A stretch of 64,000 bases of DNA from Xenoacremonium recifei. Lineage: Eukaryota; Ascomycota; Sordariomycetes; Hypocreales; Nectriaceae. The DNA lies in NCBI GenBank assembly GCA_012184525.1, contig WOFQ01000005.1:124001-188000 (forward strand), read 5' to 3'. A program made the position numbers and the translations under genes. The notes beneath the pieces were generated by a model. It worked only from the letters and a program-made list of their open reading frames with translations. It was not told the origin of the DNA and searched no databases. Positions 22,715-33,949 of the stretch are shown in pieces. Each line of letters opens with the position of its first letter. The stretch's first letter is position 1.

Positions 22715-22723
22715 GTTTGTCAA
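22715..22723 (+). repeat. right 9-bp target-site duplication
   Basis: GTTTGTCAA, identical to 22331-22339 on the other side of the MITE. Confidence 0.85.
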
Positions 22724-23025
22724 TCTTCCGATTTGGCGGGGGATCCAGTGTCAGATGGGGCGACGTTTCATCATATTTTGTCCACGAATGCGGTTCGAAT
22801 AAAGTCCTCGCATAGACCCGAAGTTTCTGAAACGAAGGAAATAGATTAAGAAAGCGGATCACTTGGGTCCTTTTTTATAGAAGAATCTGATGATCGCAGC
22901 CTGAATTCTTTGGTCTCGAATGACCTATGGCGTTGCTCTGCCACCAAAGAATGTACATAAAGAGGCAAGTGTCCCGCTCCGTGAATCCTTAAGACTTGTT
23001 TCTCATTGAGCACAACGTCTTCGCC

Positions 23026-24084
23026 ATGTATTCGAGTCCTAGGTCCTCGTTTCTTCTTATCTCAATCTACGCGCTGCTCGCCCACAGTGCGTCATGTCCA
23101 AATATTCACATTTTCGGTGCGCGGGAAACAACAGTGTCAGCCGGCTATGGCTCTGCCGGTGCCCTCGTCGACATGATCATCGCCGACCATTCAGGGGCGA
23201 CGTCTGAAGCCATCGACTATCCCGCCTGTGGTGGACAGTCTTCTTGCGGCGGTGTTTCATACAGCGACTCGGCGAACCAGGGAACTGCTGCTGTAGCAGA
23301 GGCCGTCAATGACTTCCACTCACAATGTCCAGACACGCAACTTGTGCTGGTCGGGTATTCACAGGTACACAAGATCGGACATATTGTACAGGTTTTATAA
23401 AGCTGATGCAAGTAATAGGGCGGGCAGATCATGGACAACGCCTTTTGCGGAGGCGGTGATTCGGGCGCCGACATCACTAACACATCAGTGCCCATCTCGT
23501 CCAGTGCACTCACCATGATCAAGGCGGCCATCTTCATGGGAGACCCGCGATACATCAGCGGCGAGTCATACGATGTTGGTACATGTACAGCAGGAGGAGT
23601 AAGCCTGATCCCATATGTCTGATCCCATGTCTGATTCCAGATGTCTGATCTCGAGACCGTGATGATCTGATGCCAGTCTTAGTTCGATGCGCGATCCTCC
23701 AGCTTCGTTTGTCCCAGCGGTAGCAAGGTTCAATCGTATTGCGATTCCGAAGATCCGTATTGCTGCGACGGCGATGATGCGACTCATCATCAGGAGTACG
23801 TGAACATCTACGGCACCCAGGCCCTCGCCTTTGTGAACAGCAAGCTCAGCGGAGCGACGAGTACAACAACTCAGGCTGTGGGAGACAGTGTGGTTACCAG
23901 TGCAGCAGCCAGCACTCCGACGCCCACGAGCGATGCCTCCGGTGACTCAAGCACGAGCAGTGGCAGTACGGATTGTGCTGCTCTTTGGGGCCAATGTGGT
24001 GGTGAAGGATGGACGGGTGCAACCTGCTGCTCAGAGGGAACTTGTCAGTCGTTCAATACATGGTACTCGCAGTGTTTGGAGTAA
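23026..24084 (+). CDS. acetylxylan esterase/cutinase family CE5 with C-terminal CBM1
   Basis: A secreted serine esterase that removes acetyl groups from xylan or related wall polymers. Exons are 23026-23364, 23419-23598 and 23683-24084, giving 306 residues. A signal peptide (MYSSPRSSFLLISIYALLAHSAS) is followed by the CE5 alpha/beta-hydrolase. The nucleophile motif GYSQGG is split by intron 1, and the catalytic Asp/His region is YCCDGDDATHHQEYV. A Ser/Thr-rich linker leads to a fungal cellulose-binding CBM1 (WGQCGGEGWTG, then CQSFNTWYSQCL). The paired Cys pattern fits acetylxylan esterase better than cutinase. The MITE sits about 310 bp upstream of the start. Intron 2 contains short near-repeats of TGTCTGATYCCA. 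Confidence 0.93.
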
Positions 24085-24128
24085 GTTAGCAAAAGAGTAA
24101 TCGATTCAAAGCCTTTCCGTCATTCCAA

Positions 24129-25301
24129 TTACCGTACATCTGGGGCAATGTCGTCGTCAACGTCCCTAAACAGTGCCGTACAAAACTCGACCTGATCTGC
24201 TCCATACTCGTCGTAAAAGTTCTGCCAGATCACTCTATCCGCACATCTCGGCTGACCCGGCTTCTCGAATTCCTCTTCAGGACACCGAGGCAATGCCTCC
24301 TCCCATTCCTCCTCTGTCGGCTTCTCCCACGGCTTAGGTAGCGGCCAATCACTGAAGTGAACGAGAAAAGACCTGTTCACCTCCTCGACTGGGTTCCAAT
24401 CGCCGTCGAAATCCAGGCCTAGATAGCCTTTGTGGTTATTTGAACGAAATTCCCCGGTTAAAAGCGCCAGTCCGCGATGTGGGAGGACCATAGCTGAAGT
24501 GCCAAACATGTGGTTGACGACATCCATGTCGAAGTCGCCGGTTTTCAAAGCCTCAGAGACAATGCGCTTATACAAGCTTTTCTTGGGCTCGATGAGCATA
24601 ACGTGAGAGGCCAGAATTTGTTTGTCGGCACTTTCGTCGTTGCGATTGAGCCAGTACGCACGGGGGAGGGCGATGGTGGCAGACGGGGCCAGGAAGTATT
24701 GGTCCATGCTGCTCAATACCAGCGTATCTGAGTCGAATACGAGGACTCGAGTGTATTCTGTGAGTCCAAATGCGTGTAGCTTCATCAGACTATCGTGCCA
24801 GGTCTCGTCGCCCTTGTCAGTCTTCAAGACCTCTGACGGGCGGAGAACGATGTCTGGGTATGCTTCATAGAAGTTCTGGAGTGACTTCGCCTCAACGGAG
24901 TTCTAATTCAATTGAGCTTTGTTGCAAGGTTTCGTGGAACAAAGGGCTTACTCCTGTATCCCACGACTCGGGGTAGATGAGAACTTGCTCTGCTTTTGAG
25001 CCAAACCTCGTCAGGCGGCCAAAATTGAGGGTCTAATTTGCTAAGTCAGATTCATTTGGACCCAGATAAGAGGTCTTCATTAGGTCTTTTGACAACTCAC
25101 AGCACTGCAAAGATATTCCAAACTGGTCGCGTATTGCACGTACGCGAAGCGCGGTTCCGGGGTTTGAAGGGACGCGCCATCTCTTAGGTTTACGAGTCGG
25201 CCAGTTTTGCTTTCATCTTCGTCTTTAAACTGATAAATTAGAACAGAAACTGTAATGGTGACGAGAATTGCGAACACTGCGAACCGTTTCAAGGGCAGCA
25301 T
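24129..25301 (-). CDS. GT8-family glycosyltransferase, type II membrane protein (Gnt1-like)
   Basis: A Golgi glycosyltransferase similar to fungal N-acetylglucosaminyltransferase Gnt1 and glycogenin-like GT8 enzymes. Exons are 25301-25101, 25032-24952 and 24902-24129, giving 351 residues. A short cytoplasmic N-terminus (MLPLKR) precedes one membrane anchor (FAVFAILVTITVSVLIYQF). The luminal domain contains RFAYVQYATSLEYLC and VLIYPESWD. The metal-binding DxD appears as VLVFDSDTLVLSSMDQ, and the nearby LPRAYW is family-typical. Both introns have canonical ends (GTGAGT...ATTAG; GTAAGC...ATTAG) and phase 0. The donor sugar is inferred. It converges on the CE5 gene with only 44 bp between stops. 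Confidence 0.87.
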
Positions 25302-25997
25302 TTTGAGAGAAGTTGATGGGATCAAACTCTCCCATCCGCTCGCTCTGGGCTTTTGGGAGCGAACATGGTCTTTTGTCCAGCAGAGATGGTCAATCGCCAG
25401 TTCCTTTGGAATGAACGTCGGAGACTTTAGTTAGTTCCGCGTCGCACGAGTTGGAAGCTATTAAGTTGATTCGCGACGGCTCCCTCCAACAGTCGCGACG
25501 CCAGGGGCTACATACCAAGCTAGCAAATAGCGGGCATCAGACTAAGACATCTTACACGGCGCATTCCGGATCCCATTCCAGGATCGTCAGGGTCTTCAAT
25601 ATATTAGGTATTCGACATGCCGCTCAATGTCTCCCTCCGACTTCCGAGACTCACGGTGCACTTAAGCGAAAGACACTACATTGTGGTTGAACCCTATCAG
25701 CAAGCTTCTTCACAAACTTGTTCTTCCCTTCACTTTGACGCAGTCGAGAATGCCAACTGCTTCAAGGCTGAGATCTTATCGACTGAACGGGCGTTATTCT
25801 CCTGTACACCAATTGACTTGGCTTGTCGCAAGATGATTCCAGGGCGGCCTGGCTGCATACCTCATCTCTGACCTTGCTCACGTGCCGTTACAAAGCCACT
25901 CAAAAAGTTTGCATGTCCTCTTAATTCAATCTCCGATCTGAGTTTCTTGGTTCACGTAGTCTTCTGATGACGAGTCTGATCGTGCACCTACGTAGTC
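25302..25997. promoter_or_regulatory. divergent promoter, GT8 / nucleotide-sugar transporter
   Basis: About 700 bp between two divergently transcribed genes for Golgi glycosylation components. No additional gene is supported. Shared regulation is possible but no specific motif was identified. Confidence 0.4.
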
Positions 25998-27137
25998 ATG
26001 GCTGCCGGTGAGGCAAGCAAGAGAAATCGATCAGCAGCAGCGATCGGTCTCGCACTAGTGAGTTGACAACCAGGTCCACGATGGGCTGATCGTCAATTAA
26101 CACATGATCGCAGCTTGTGGTGCAAAATTCAGCTTCTTTGATGGTACTCCCTTCTACCCCGGATGTCGATCCTTGATGCTCATAGCCGCAGCTCCTCCAC
26201 AAACTCCAGAGCCGAACCGAGCGTGACCGATACGAACCACTCACAGTGGTGATCCTCTCCGAAGCCCTCAAAATCGTCCTCTCGTCCATTGCGATCCTCA
26301 CATCGGTCAAGCCAACACAAACTCATTCCTTCTTCCGCCAGCTTCACCATGGGCATGCCAAATCCTCCATCCCGGCGTTCCTCTACACCTTCGCTGCTGC
26401 TGCCCACGCCGTCGGCGCGTACCATCTCGACATCTTCTCGTACCTAGTCCTATCTCAGGTCAAAGTCATCGTTACTCCAATCTTCGGCATGATACTCCTA
26501 AAGCAGAGCTTGACGCCGTATCAGTGGGCTTGTCTGTCTCTCATGACGTGCGGCATAATAGTAGTGCAGAACGGTGCTTCACTACCGGCGTCCGACGACT
26601 CAAATTCGCAACAAGTGGCTTTCGGAGTTGTTTCCATGCTAGCAGCAGGTCTCTGCGTGGGCTTCTCTGGGGTATATATGGAGGCGGTGGTCAAGGCATC
26701 GGACAATTTGATGGCTCGCAACATGCAGCTTTCTGGGTACAGCTGTGTGTGCGCCATCATCGGGTTGATGTGGAAGTCTCGATCTGCGTTTGACGATTTC
26801 TTTCACGGGTATCAATATCTCGTGTGGGTGTTGGTTGGACTGCAGGCGACTGGCGGGTTCATTGTCGCCTGGTGCATACGAGTTTCGGGCACAATAGAAA
26901 AGAATTATGCTCAAGGGTTGGGGTTTCTCCTCGCGTCCACTATTCCGATTCTTTCTTCGACAGAGTCACGGAGTTACCAAGTAGGGCATCCTCCGATTTA
27001 CCCCTTCTCTTTGCTAACCGTTTCAGTTCTATTTTGGTGTGGTTCTGGTGTTAGGAGGAGTCTTCGGTTCACTATGGAAGGGGAAACTAGAGGATGCAGA
27101 CTCAACAAAAAATGATCAAGAGAAGCTCCCGACTTAA
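25998..27137 (+). CDS. UDP-galactose/nucleotide-sugar transporter (SLC35A-like)
   Basis: A multi-pass transporter that carries nucleotide sugars into the Golgi lumen. Exons are 25998-26057, 26114-26143, 26186-26980 and 27027-27137, all phase 0, giving 331 residues. The reading runs MAAGEASKRNRS, then LVVQNSASLM, then RYEPLTVVILSEALKIV. VKVIVTPIFG and KNYAQGLGF are conserved in the SLC35A family. The last intron (GTAGGG...TTTCAG, branch GCTAAC) joins SYQ to FYFGVVLVLGGVFGSLW, and the protein ends with a polar tail. The 30-nt exon 2 is small, so the first two junctions are the least certain part. It is divergent from the GT8 gene. Confidence 0.88.
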
Positions 27138-28555
27138 TGAAGTAATGATAGACCGAATACCATTTCATTTCTCAAGGCGTCAATTGTTTCCCATTCTGTC
27201 CGACTGGTATATTTAGGATGAACATCAAACAACCTTTCTCGCTCTGAAAAGGTCCATGCTTCATACCCGGTTTCCGATTCGCGTACGCACCCTTCTCCCA
27301 GCCTTGTCCGAGGCGATTATCGAACAGATCGCCTTCCGCCATGAGATTTCCTCAACATAGTCGTGCACAAAGGTCTCTTGCTGGTTCTTGGCCCCTGGCT
27401 GCCAGCGCTGTAGGGTACTAACCTTACAGGTGTCTCGCCTTATGCAGTCAATGGCGTGCAATCTCCGCTCACTAGTCGTGACTTTGGCTTGGATTTTCTG
27501 GGCGGCGAAGAACTCGGCCACGGTGGTTCATATCTGGACTTATTCCAAGGTTGGGCCGACGGAATGGAGGCAACCGGAGAGTTCTGGTGACGTTAAGCCG
27601 GAACCTTGGCTCCCCAGCAGCAGATAGTTGCTTGAGAGGCCGAAGATTGGCTCGGTCATAGTCCTGAGGAGGCATTCAATACTTTAAGAAAACTCTGTAG
27701 ATGATCGCCACATCAAGATTCAGGAACCCATGCTCGAAAGTGGCGAAATAATGTCTTCCAGGTTCTTTACAAACCAGACGTTATCGCAGGGTCGCCCATA
27801 CATCGACACCAGCCCCCCACAGCTTTGCCCCTAATATCATACACGGATATTCTGGCTGATGATGATTTGGTTTATGAGTATTAGATCTTTCTACGGGGCT
27901 TCTCAATTGATTTGATATTCGGATGTGTCTTTCAATCATGTCGTCTATTAGTTCAGAAGCTAAACATTTTTCTCCCTCCTATTATCGCCAGTCTGCCTAC
28001 CGATTCCGGCCAGCGTACTCATCCGGAATAAAATGCCTTGTCAGGGAAAGTCTTTGCCTCTGAAAGTAAAGCTGTCATGGTCATGAGGACATCAATCCCA
28101 TCGTATTGCGGAGAAATCTATAGGTCCCTTGACCTCGGCCTTACTCCCCCATGAATTAGTATGGGTTGAGGCCCTCGGCGCTTCTCACGAGTCAGCCAGA
28201 AGCACCGATCCGCGTACGTGCGCGGCGATAGTACCGTACAGTGCGCGCGCACGTTACCCCGATCTTCGGCCAGCTGAATCTCCTCCGCCGCCGAGCCATG
28301 AGAATCGCCGAGTCTCGTCCTAAAAGTCATCCGAGATACCTTCGCGTAGTGCAGCCACACTTCGGGCAGAGACTATCAACTTTACTACATGTACTGGCCT
28401 CTTCCTACCCCACGGGGCAATTGATCTCTCTCCGCATCCTGTTATATCCACAAAGACCTGCATATCTAACAGTATCACTGTGTCTTTGCTACTTCAATTT
28501 CTCCTTTATTCTGTGTCTTGCATCTGGTACTCATTTTCCGGAATCACTTTCCACA
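27138..28555. other. intergenic upstream of the sugar-transporter gene
   Basis: About 1.4 kb. No gene is supported. The last 400 bp form the transporter promoter and include the CCTCGGCG motif at 28173 described separately. Confidence 0.45.
28173..28186 (+). promoter_or_regulatory. candidate regulator site, transporter promoter
   Basis: CCTCGGCGCTTCTC, 370 bp upstream of the transporter ATG. It differs at one base from CCTCGGTGCTTCTC at 36900 in the divergent GH127/GH-A promoter. The CGG core is what Zn2Cys6 proteins commonly contact. Binding is inference. Confidence 0.45.
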
Positions 28556-30499
28556 ATGGCGACACGGGGCCAGCAGAAGCGGGCGCTGCAGCTCATGTTG
28601 ATTCTCTGTATGGCTTGGCTATTCTATGCTCTGGATAGTTCAGTCATCAGCGTTCTAATCACAAACGAAAGTTTCCTCAAGGTCAGTCCACCTCGCAAGA
28701 TACTCAGTCAGGGACTCTCCTTGATCATGTTATTTATCGGCCACAGACTTTCAACGTTGGTTCCGACCGACTCGGACTCTTTAGTCTTTTCCCCTCCCTG
28801 GGTGCTTTGATCAGCGTCTTGGGCGTTGGCCCTATGATCAACCGCGTATTCGGGCGTAGACGGTCATTCCAGATCGCTACAGCGCTGGTCATCTTTGGCG
28901 TCATTCTACAAACCTTTACCGACAATTGGCGTGAGTTGAATACTATGGTCTCAAGACCAAGCATTGCTACGGAGGAGATACTAACTCGATGTCTCGTCAC
29001 GCAGCCGCTGTCCTTGCCGGCCGTATCATTATGGGAATCGGTGGCGACACCAATGGCCTTGTACTGGGCTACTATATAACAGAGATCTCGCCAAAGGCTG
29101 TCCGAGGCCGTGCCCTCATCTTTGTTCAACAATTTTCCAGCTCGTTCCTCGCTATTGCTGGTACTTGGATTGCCTATGGTACGTACGAGCTTCCTATTAA
29201 ACAAGGACCAACTGGAATGGACATCTAAGGTCTGATTGGAATTCATAATACTTATGATTGCTAGGAATTTCCTTCCTCCCCCAGGATAAGTCTTATAGCT
29301 GGAAGATTGCCAACTCAATGCAGTTTGTGCCTGGAGTCATCTTCTTTGCTCTAACTTTCCTCTTACCGGAGTCTCCCCGATGGCTCGCCCGCAAATACCC
29401 TGAAGACGATGGACCTATGATTGAAAGTCTTGCTTCCATTCGAGATCTGCCTATTGATCACCCCAGCGTCATCACAGAGGCCAAAGAAATTCGTGACTAT
29501 GACACGTGGAGTCTGATGCACAGTTCCGTCAAACCGTGGAATATTTTTACTTCCAAGAGACTTTTCAAGCGCTGTTTTTACGTCTTCGTTCCGATGCTAG
29601 CGCAACAATTCAGCGGTGTAGGGGTCCTCACGGTAAGTGGAAGTATAAAATAAAAGACCTCTGGCTTGCTGTACTAATAAGGCTGTTACCAAGATTTACG
29701 CGGCTGTCATCTACCAGCCCCTAGGACTCAACACTCAACATAATGCCCTGCTACTCAATTCCTGTCTGCAGATTCTCTATGCCGCCGCTGCTCTTGGATC
29801 TTCCTATGTCATTGAAAAGTTTGGTCGCCGACCATGCATTGTCTGGGGCACTCTCATCAACACGATTGGTCTTGCCTGCATTACTGGGCTTTCTATCGGG
29901 TTTGAAGGCGAGGTTAACAAAGTTGCCAATGGATGGATTGGTAAGTTGAAATATCTCCATGAGTCCTCGAACAGAACGCTGAGTGCCCCTAGTTGCCTTT
30001 ATCGCTTTGATGACCAGCAATTACTGGCTTCTTACGACCGGCCCGACAACAGTCTACGCCAACGAAATTCTACCCACCCAGGCCCGTGAGGTTGGTGTTG
30101 GCGTCTGCAATGTCATCCCTATTGCCATCGCTATCGCTCTTGGCCAGAAATGGCCGTTGGCCACAGAGAAACTCGGTGCCAAATCTTACATTATTCTTCT
30201 TTGCACATCGGCCTTCAGTTTCATCCTGAATTGGATTTTTGTTGTCGAGCCCAAGGGCCTTTCCATTGAGCGTATCGATGTGGTAAGTGTATACCGAGAG
30301 AGTAATGATGTATAGCTGGTCTTGAACAACATACTGACTCTAAGACTTCATGCAGCTCTTTGGCGAGGGCGATCATGTCGTAGAGGTCCGTGACGAGCTT
30401 GAACACACAAAGGCGATAGAAGTGAATATCGAAACCGAGGCTGAACATGCCGAAATTCCGGAAGCTACTGGCACCTCGACGAAACCCAAGCCGAGCTAG
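28556..30499 (+). CDS. MFS sugar transporter (sugar porter family)
   Basis: A plasma-membrane sugar/H+ symporter of the major facilitator superfamily. Seven exons: 28556-28681, 28747-28930, 29005-29178, 29265-29632, 29694-29940, 29993-30282 and 30356-30499, giving 510 residues. All donors are GT and all phases agree. Family signatures are INRVFGRRRS (loop 2-3), GRIIMGIGGD, PESPRWLARKYPED after TM6, QQFSGVGVLTIYAAVIY in TM7, KFGRRP (loop 8-9) and EILPTQAREVGVG. About 12 membrane segments are visible, and the tail is acidic. It heads a local group with a Zn2Cys6 regulator and two glycoside hydrolases. It resembles the lactose/oligosaccharide-type fungal permeases; the substrate is not determinable here. 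Confidence 0.93.
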
Positions 30500-31293
30500 G
30501 TAATATCACCAAATTGGAGAGTTGTTCTCCCAGGTAGACATCTGCGGATCCAGATTGTAAGATCCGAGGGTTGGTGGTACGGAAATGGAAGAGTCCATAG
30601 GCCCTGAACGATAGATCCGAAATAGTGCAGGTCGTAATATCACGAACAAAGGATGTTCAGGACAGAGCCAGCTTTCTTAGCAAAGGAGACTTTGTATCCC
30701 CGAACCCTACGAGAAAATCCCTCCACAGATACAATCTAGCCAAAAGAAACCATGTTTGCGCTATTCATTGAATTCAAGCTAGCCAGTATGCTGAAAAATA
30801 GCCAATCGTGATAGAGTGTGCGAGAGAGGGGTATGATGCACTGTGTACTTAAGTCGGTGTGCCCTCGATTTGATCTTACCATACAAAGGTAGCTCAAGCC
30901 CTGACAAGGAAAAATGGCGTGTGTAGCGAATGTATAATTTCAGCTTCTGGAAGAAGCATCTTTAGTGAACTCAAGGCACTTCTCCAGTACTTGGTTGCTT
31001 TTCGGGAGGAACGTGGGTTGCCGAAAAGTACATCCGGCTGGGTCACCTCGGTGATCCGCGCGAATGGCTGATCCAGCGGGATGCGGGGGACGTCCCAGCT
31101 GGTCTTGGCGTCTAAATAACCGTTCGGCTTCAACTGCTCACTTACTCGGTCAACATACATCCAACCTCCGATGTTACAGACCTATCCGGACCAAAGGCGA
31201 AGATAATCGACCACGTTCCGAAAATCAAACATCGATGCCTCCCTGGTTCTCCCTCGTACAGCAAAATCAGCTTCTCAATCCTTATCGCTTCCA
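30500..31293. promoter_or_regulatory. intergenic / promoter of the Zn2Cys6 gene
   Basis: About 790 bp. It includes the transporter 3' UTR and the regulator's promoter, with one CCTCGGTG at 31046-31053, about 240 bp before the regulator ATG. A 5' leader of unknown extent is expected. No other gene is seen. Confidence 0.45.
31046..31053 (+). promoter_or_regulatory. candidate regulator site, regulator promoter
   Basis: CCTCGGTG upstream of the Zn2Cys6 gene. It matches the 8-bp core repeated in the glycosidase promoter, which would allow autoregulation. This is inference from motif recurrence. Confidence 0.35.
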
Positions 31294-33838
31294 ATGGCGG
31301 ACCTGACACGCGACGAATCCTCCTCTTCGTTGTTCCTAGACCCGGAGGCCGAGAGGCTGTTCAACAATCCTGATCTGGCCGAATCACCCTCCACGGTGCC
31401 TGCTGTTAAGAGAGCCTGCGATAAATGCCACGCTCGCAAAGTAAAGGTACAGACTGTCGACTAAGTCCTGTAGTAGATTTGTACTGAGACCGAAATATTC
31501 ATATAGTGTGACGGTACAGCTCCATGCAAGACTTGCGTTCGAAGAAACTCGGAATGCACGTTTCTCAACCGAATTCTTCCAAAGGGGCCCGCGCCAAAGC
31601 GCGGTCGACAGGGCGAACACAACGAAGGTTCAAATATTGGCGCTGCTTCGACACGAAACCACAAGGGTACCAAAGGGGGAACGCGAGGTCGCCGGCGGAA
31701 GAAAGCAAACTTAACTCGGCATGCTCCCTTCAGCGACACTTCGAGCCCTGCAGCGATACCTGGAACAACACCCTCCGCAAAGCCCGACACCAGGTCCAGC
31801 CCTGATGCAATCACCGACGGCTACGTTACAACGCCACAAACAAGGATCCCTGAGCTATTCGCTAACTTTCCTCCGACTTTCCCAGCTAATTTACGGCCGC
31901 CTCCAGAGTTTGAAGCCATCACTGCCGAGCTCGTTGATGAAGAATACAACAGGGAGAAAACCACGGCACAAGGGGAGAGCGAGGCACTTGAACCTAACGA
32001 ACCTGGCGTTCTCGATTGGTTGACGCTATGCTCCCCTGATCCGTTGTTATCGGGTCAATTCTCAATTGAGGCTTCCGCGGCGGAGGGGCCTGAAGCTGTA
32101 AGCAGTTCTCTGTCCATGGAAACACCATTCTGGGCAGAGGGTGGTGCGCAAGACGAATCTGGGCCGCAATCCCAGTCAGAGAAGCTCAGTTGGTGGCCTA
32201 CAGCCAGGGGTCCTACTTCAGCTCCTGTCACGACGATTTCGGAGAGGCTCCCTCCTCTTGGATCTAGCGTACCGTCTCCCTCACTATTCAGGTTTGTGCC
32301 TGACTTGACACCTTCGGAAGCGAATCCTATTTCCTTCCTGGATTCTTATGTTCAACAGGGCAGTGGTACTTTGCGATTCCACGATTCTGTACCTGGGCTT
32401 TCTACTCCAAGGCCACCGATCATGCCCCATCCGTCCCCTCTATTCATCTTTGCCCTTGACAACACCATTGTTCCTTACTTAAAGACTTATTACGATCGCA
32501 TATATCCAATGATGCCTATACTACCACCAACCGCCGTCTTCCCTCATCTGCCTTCCGAGGGACACTCCTACAGCTTGTCAGTGGACCGCACAAGCGATCC
32601 CAAATTCCTGGCCGTTGTCCTATGTATGGTGGCTCTCGCATCTATACATCCCCTTCACCACCATGAACTTTCTGTTAAGCAACGACGCATCGACCAAGCT
32701 ATTGCTGCACTTGATGAAGCGTGCAGACTTAGTGCGTCGTGGTCGCACGGCTGCCACCCGAGTGTCGAAAGCATCCTCACATCTTACCTCATGTTTGGCA
32801 CTCTTCTTGAACTAGGCTATGAGGACGGTGCGAGGGTTCGGCTCCGTGAAGCGGTTGCTCTTGGAGAAGTCATGAGCCTCGGCCATGCAGTCGCGTACGC
32901 AGGGATCAGCAAAGAGGAACAGAGACGAAGGCTCAGCATGTTCTGGGTATTAGCTGTCACTGAGAGGTAAGCATCGAATTCCTGATTTTGCACTGTCACT
33001 TACACTTGCATAGAGCCTATGCACTCCAACGCTCGGGTCCTATCGTCTTTTCATCGAGCTTATGCGAGCATCCTGGCGCCATGGTTTCGCTATCAACATG
33101 TAGTTCTCTCCACATGCGACACCTCGCTAAGCTGTTCTCGTACATTGATAGTGACCTTGTGGACTGCTGGACTGGACGTTGCCTTTCCAGTCTCAAGTCC
33201 ACAAACTTGTCTGCCATGGGAAATGTGGCTAACAACAGGGTATCAACTGTGCGATGCCACTTAACGCGCTCAAAAGCCAAATCAATCCTAGACTCTCTAT
33301 CGCGGTCACCGGAAGAGCTTTTCAAAGACCTCGACAAGCTCGCAGATGTCCAGCGCAGCGACTTACTCGTTACATGGCAATGGCTGCGGAATAGAATCTG
33401 GTGTCTCGCAGAAAATCATGGACTCGCCCACAAAGACAAGGATTATAGCAAGGAGTTTGGCCCAAGTTACCCAGTGGAGGTAGCTGTCACAACAATTGCA
33501 CTCTGTCGGAACTTTGCATCCAGTAGCATGGAAGCTCATGGGGCTGGCTTTGTGAGTTTCCTACTTTGGCATTGTCGACGCTTCACTAACAACTAACCCT
33601 CAATTAGGTTGAAAAGCTTTATGATATCACAGCAACTATCACCGAAATTCTAAAATCTCCTCAAAATGGGTCTATAAATCTATCAATATTCCCTAAGTTA
33701 GAAACTTTGGTACGGGAGCTTCATTTCTATGTAGCTCGGCATCGTGAAGGGAAGATGTTTGCAGAGAAGCTATCTGGGGAGCTTGCCCTTGTTTCGACGG
33801 AAATCCTCACTGGAACGGAGCCTGTGCTGGCATACTAG
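31294..33838 (+). CDS. Zn2Cys6 transcription factor with fungal-specific domain
   Basis: A nuclear regulator of 793 residues from exons 31294-31446, 31507-32966, 33014-33551 and 33608-33838. The zinc cluster is split by intron 1 and reads CDKCHARKVK then CDGTAPCKTCVRRNSEC, giving Cys42, 45, 52, 58, 61 and 68 (CX2CX6CX5CX2CX6C). A basic linker follows (GPAPKRGRQG, RGRRRK). The middle region (about 340-540) has the fungal transcription-factor homology domain with YYDRIYPMMPIL and SMFWVLAVTERAYAL, of the maltose/xylan-regulator type. It lies between the sugar transporter and GH127, with which it converges (111 bp between stops), so it is the likely pathway-specific activator of this group. Confidence 0.92.
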
Positions 33839-33949
33839 GTTCTCAATACGCTAAAAGAAATAAAACCGTGATCACGACTTTCGCAAAGTTATAAGAGCGT
33901 CTATTTGACTAATCCTTTCAGCTTGGGCGAAGTGGCCCATTACACGCAA

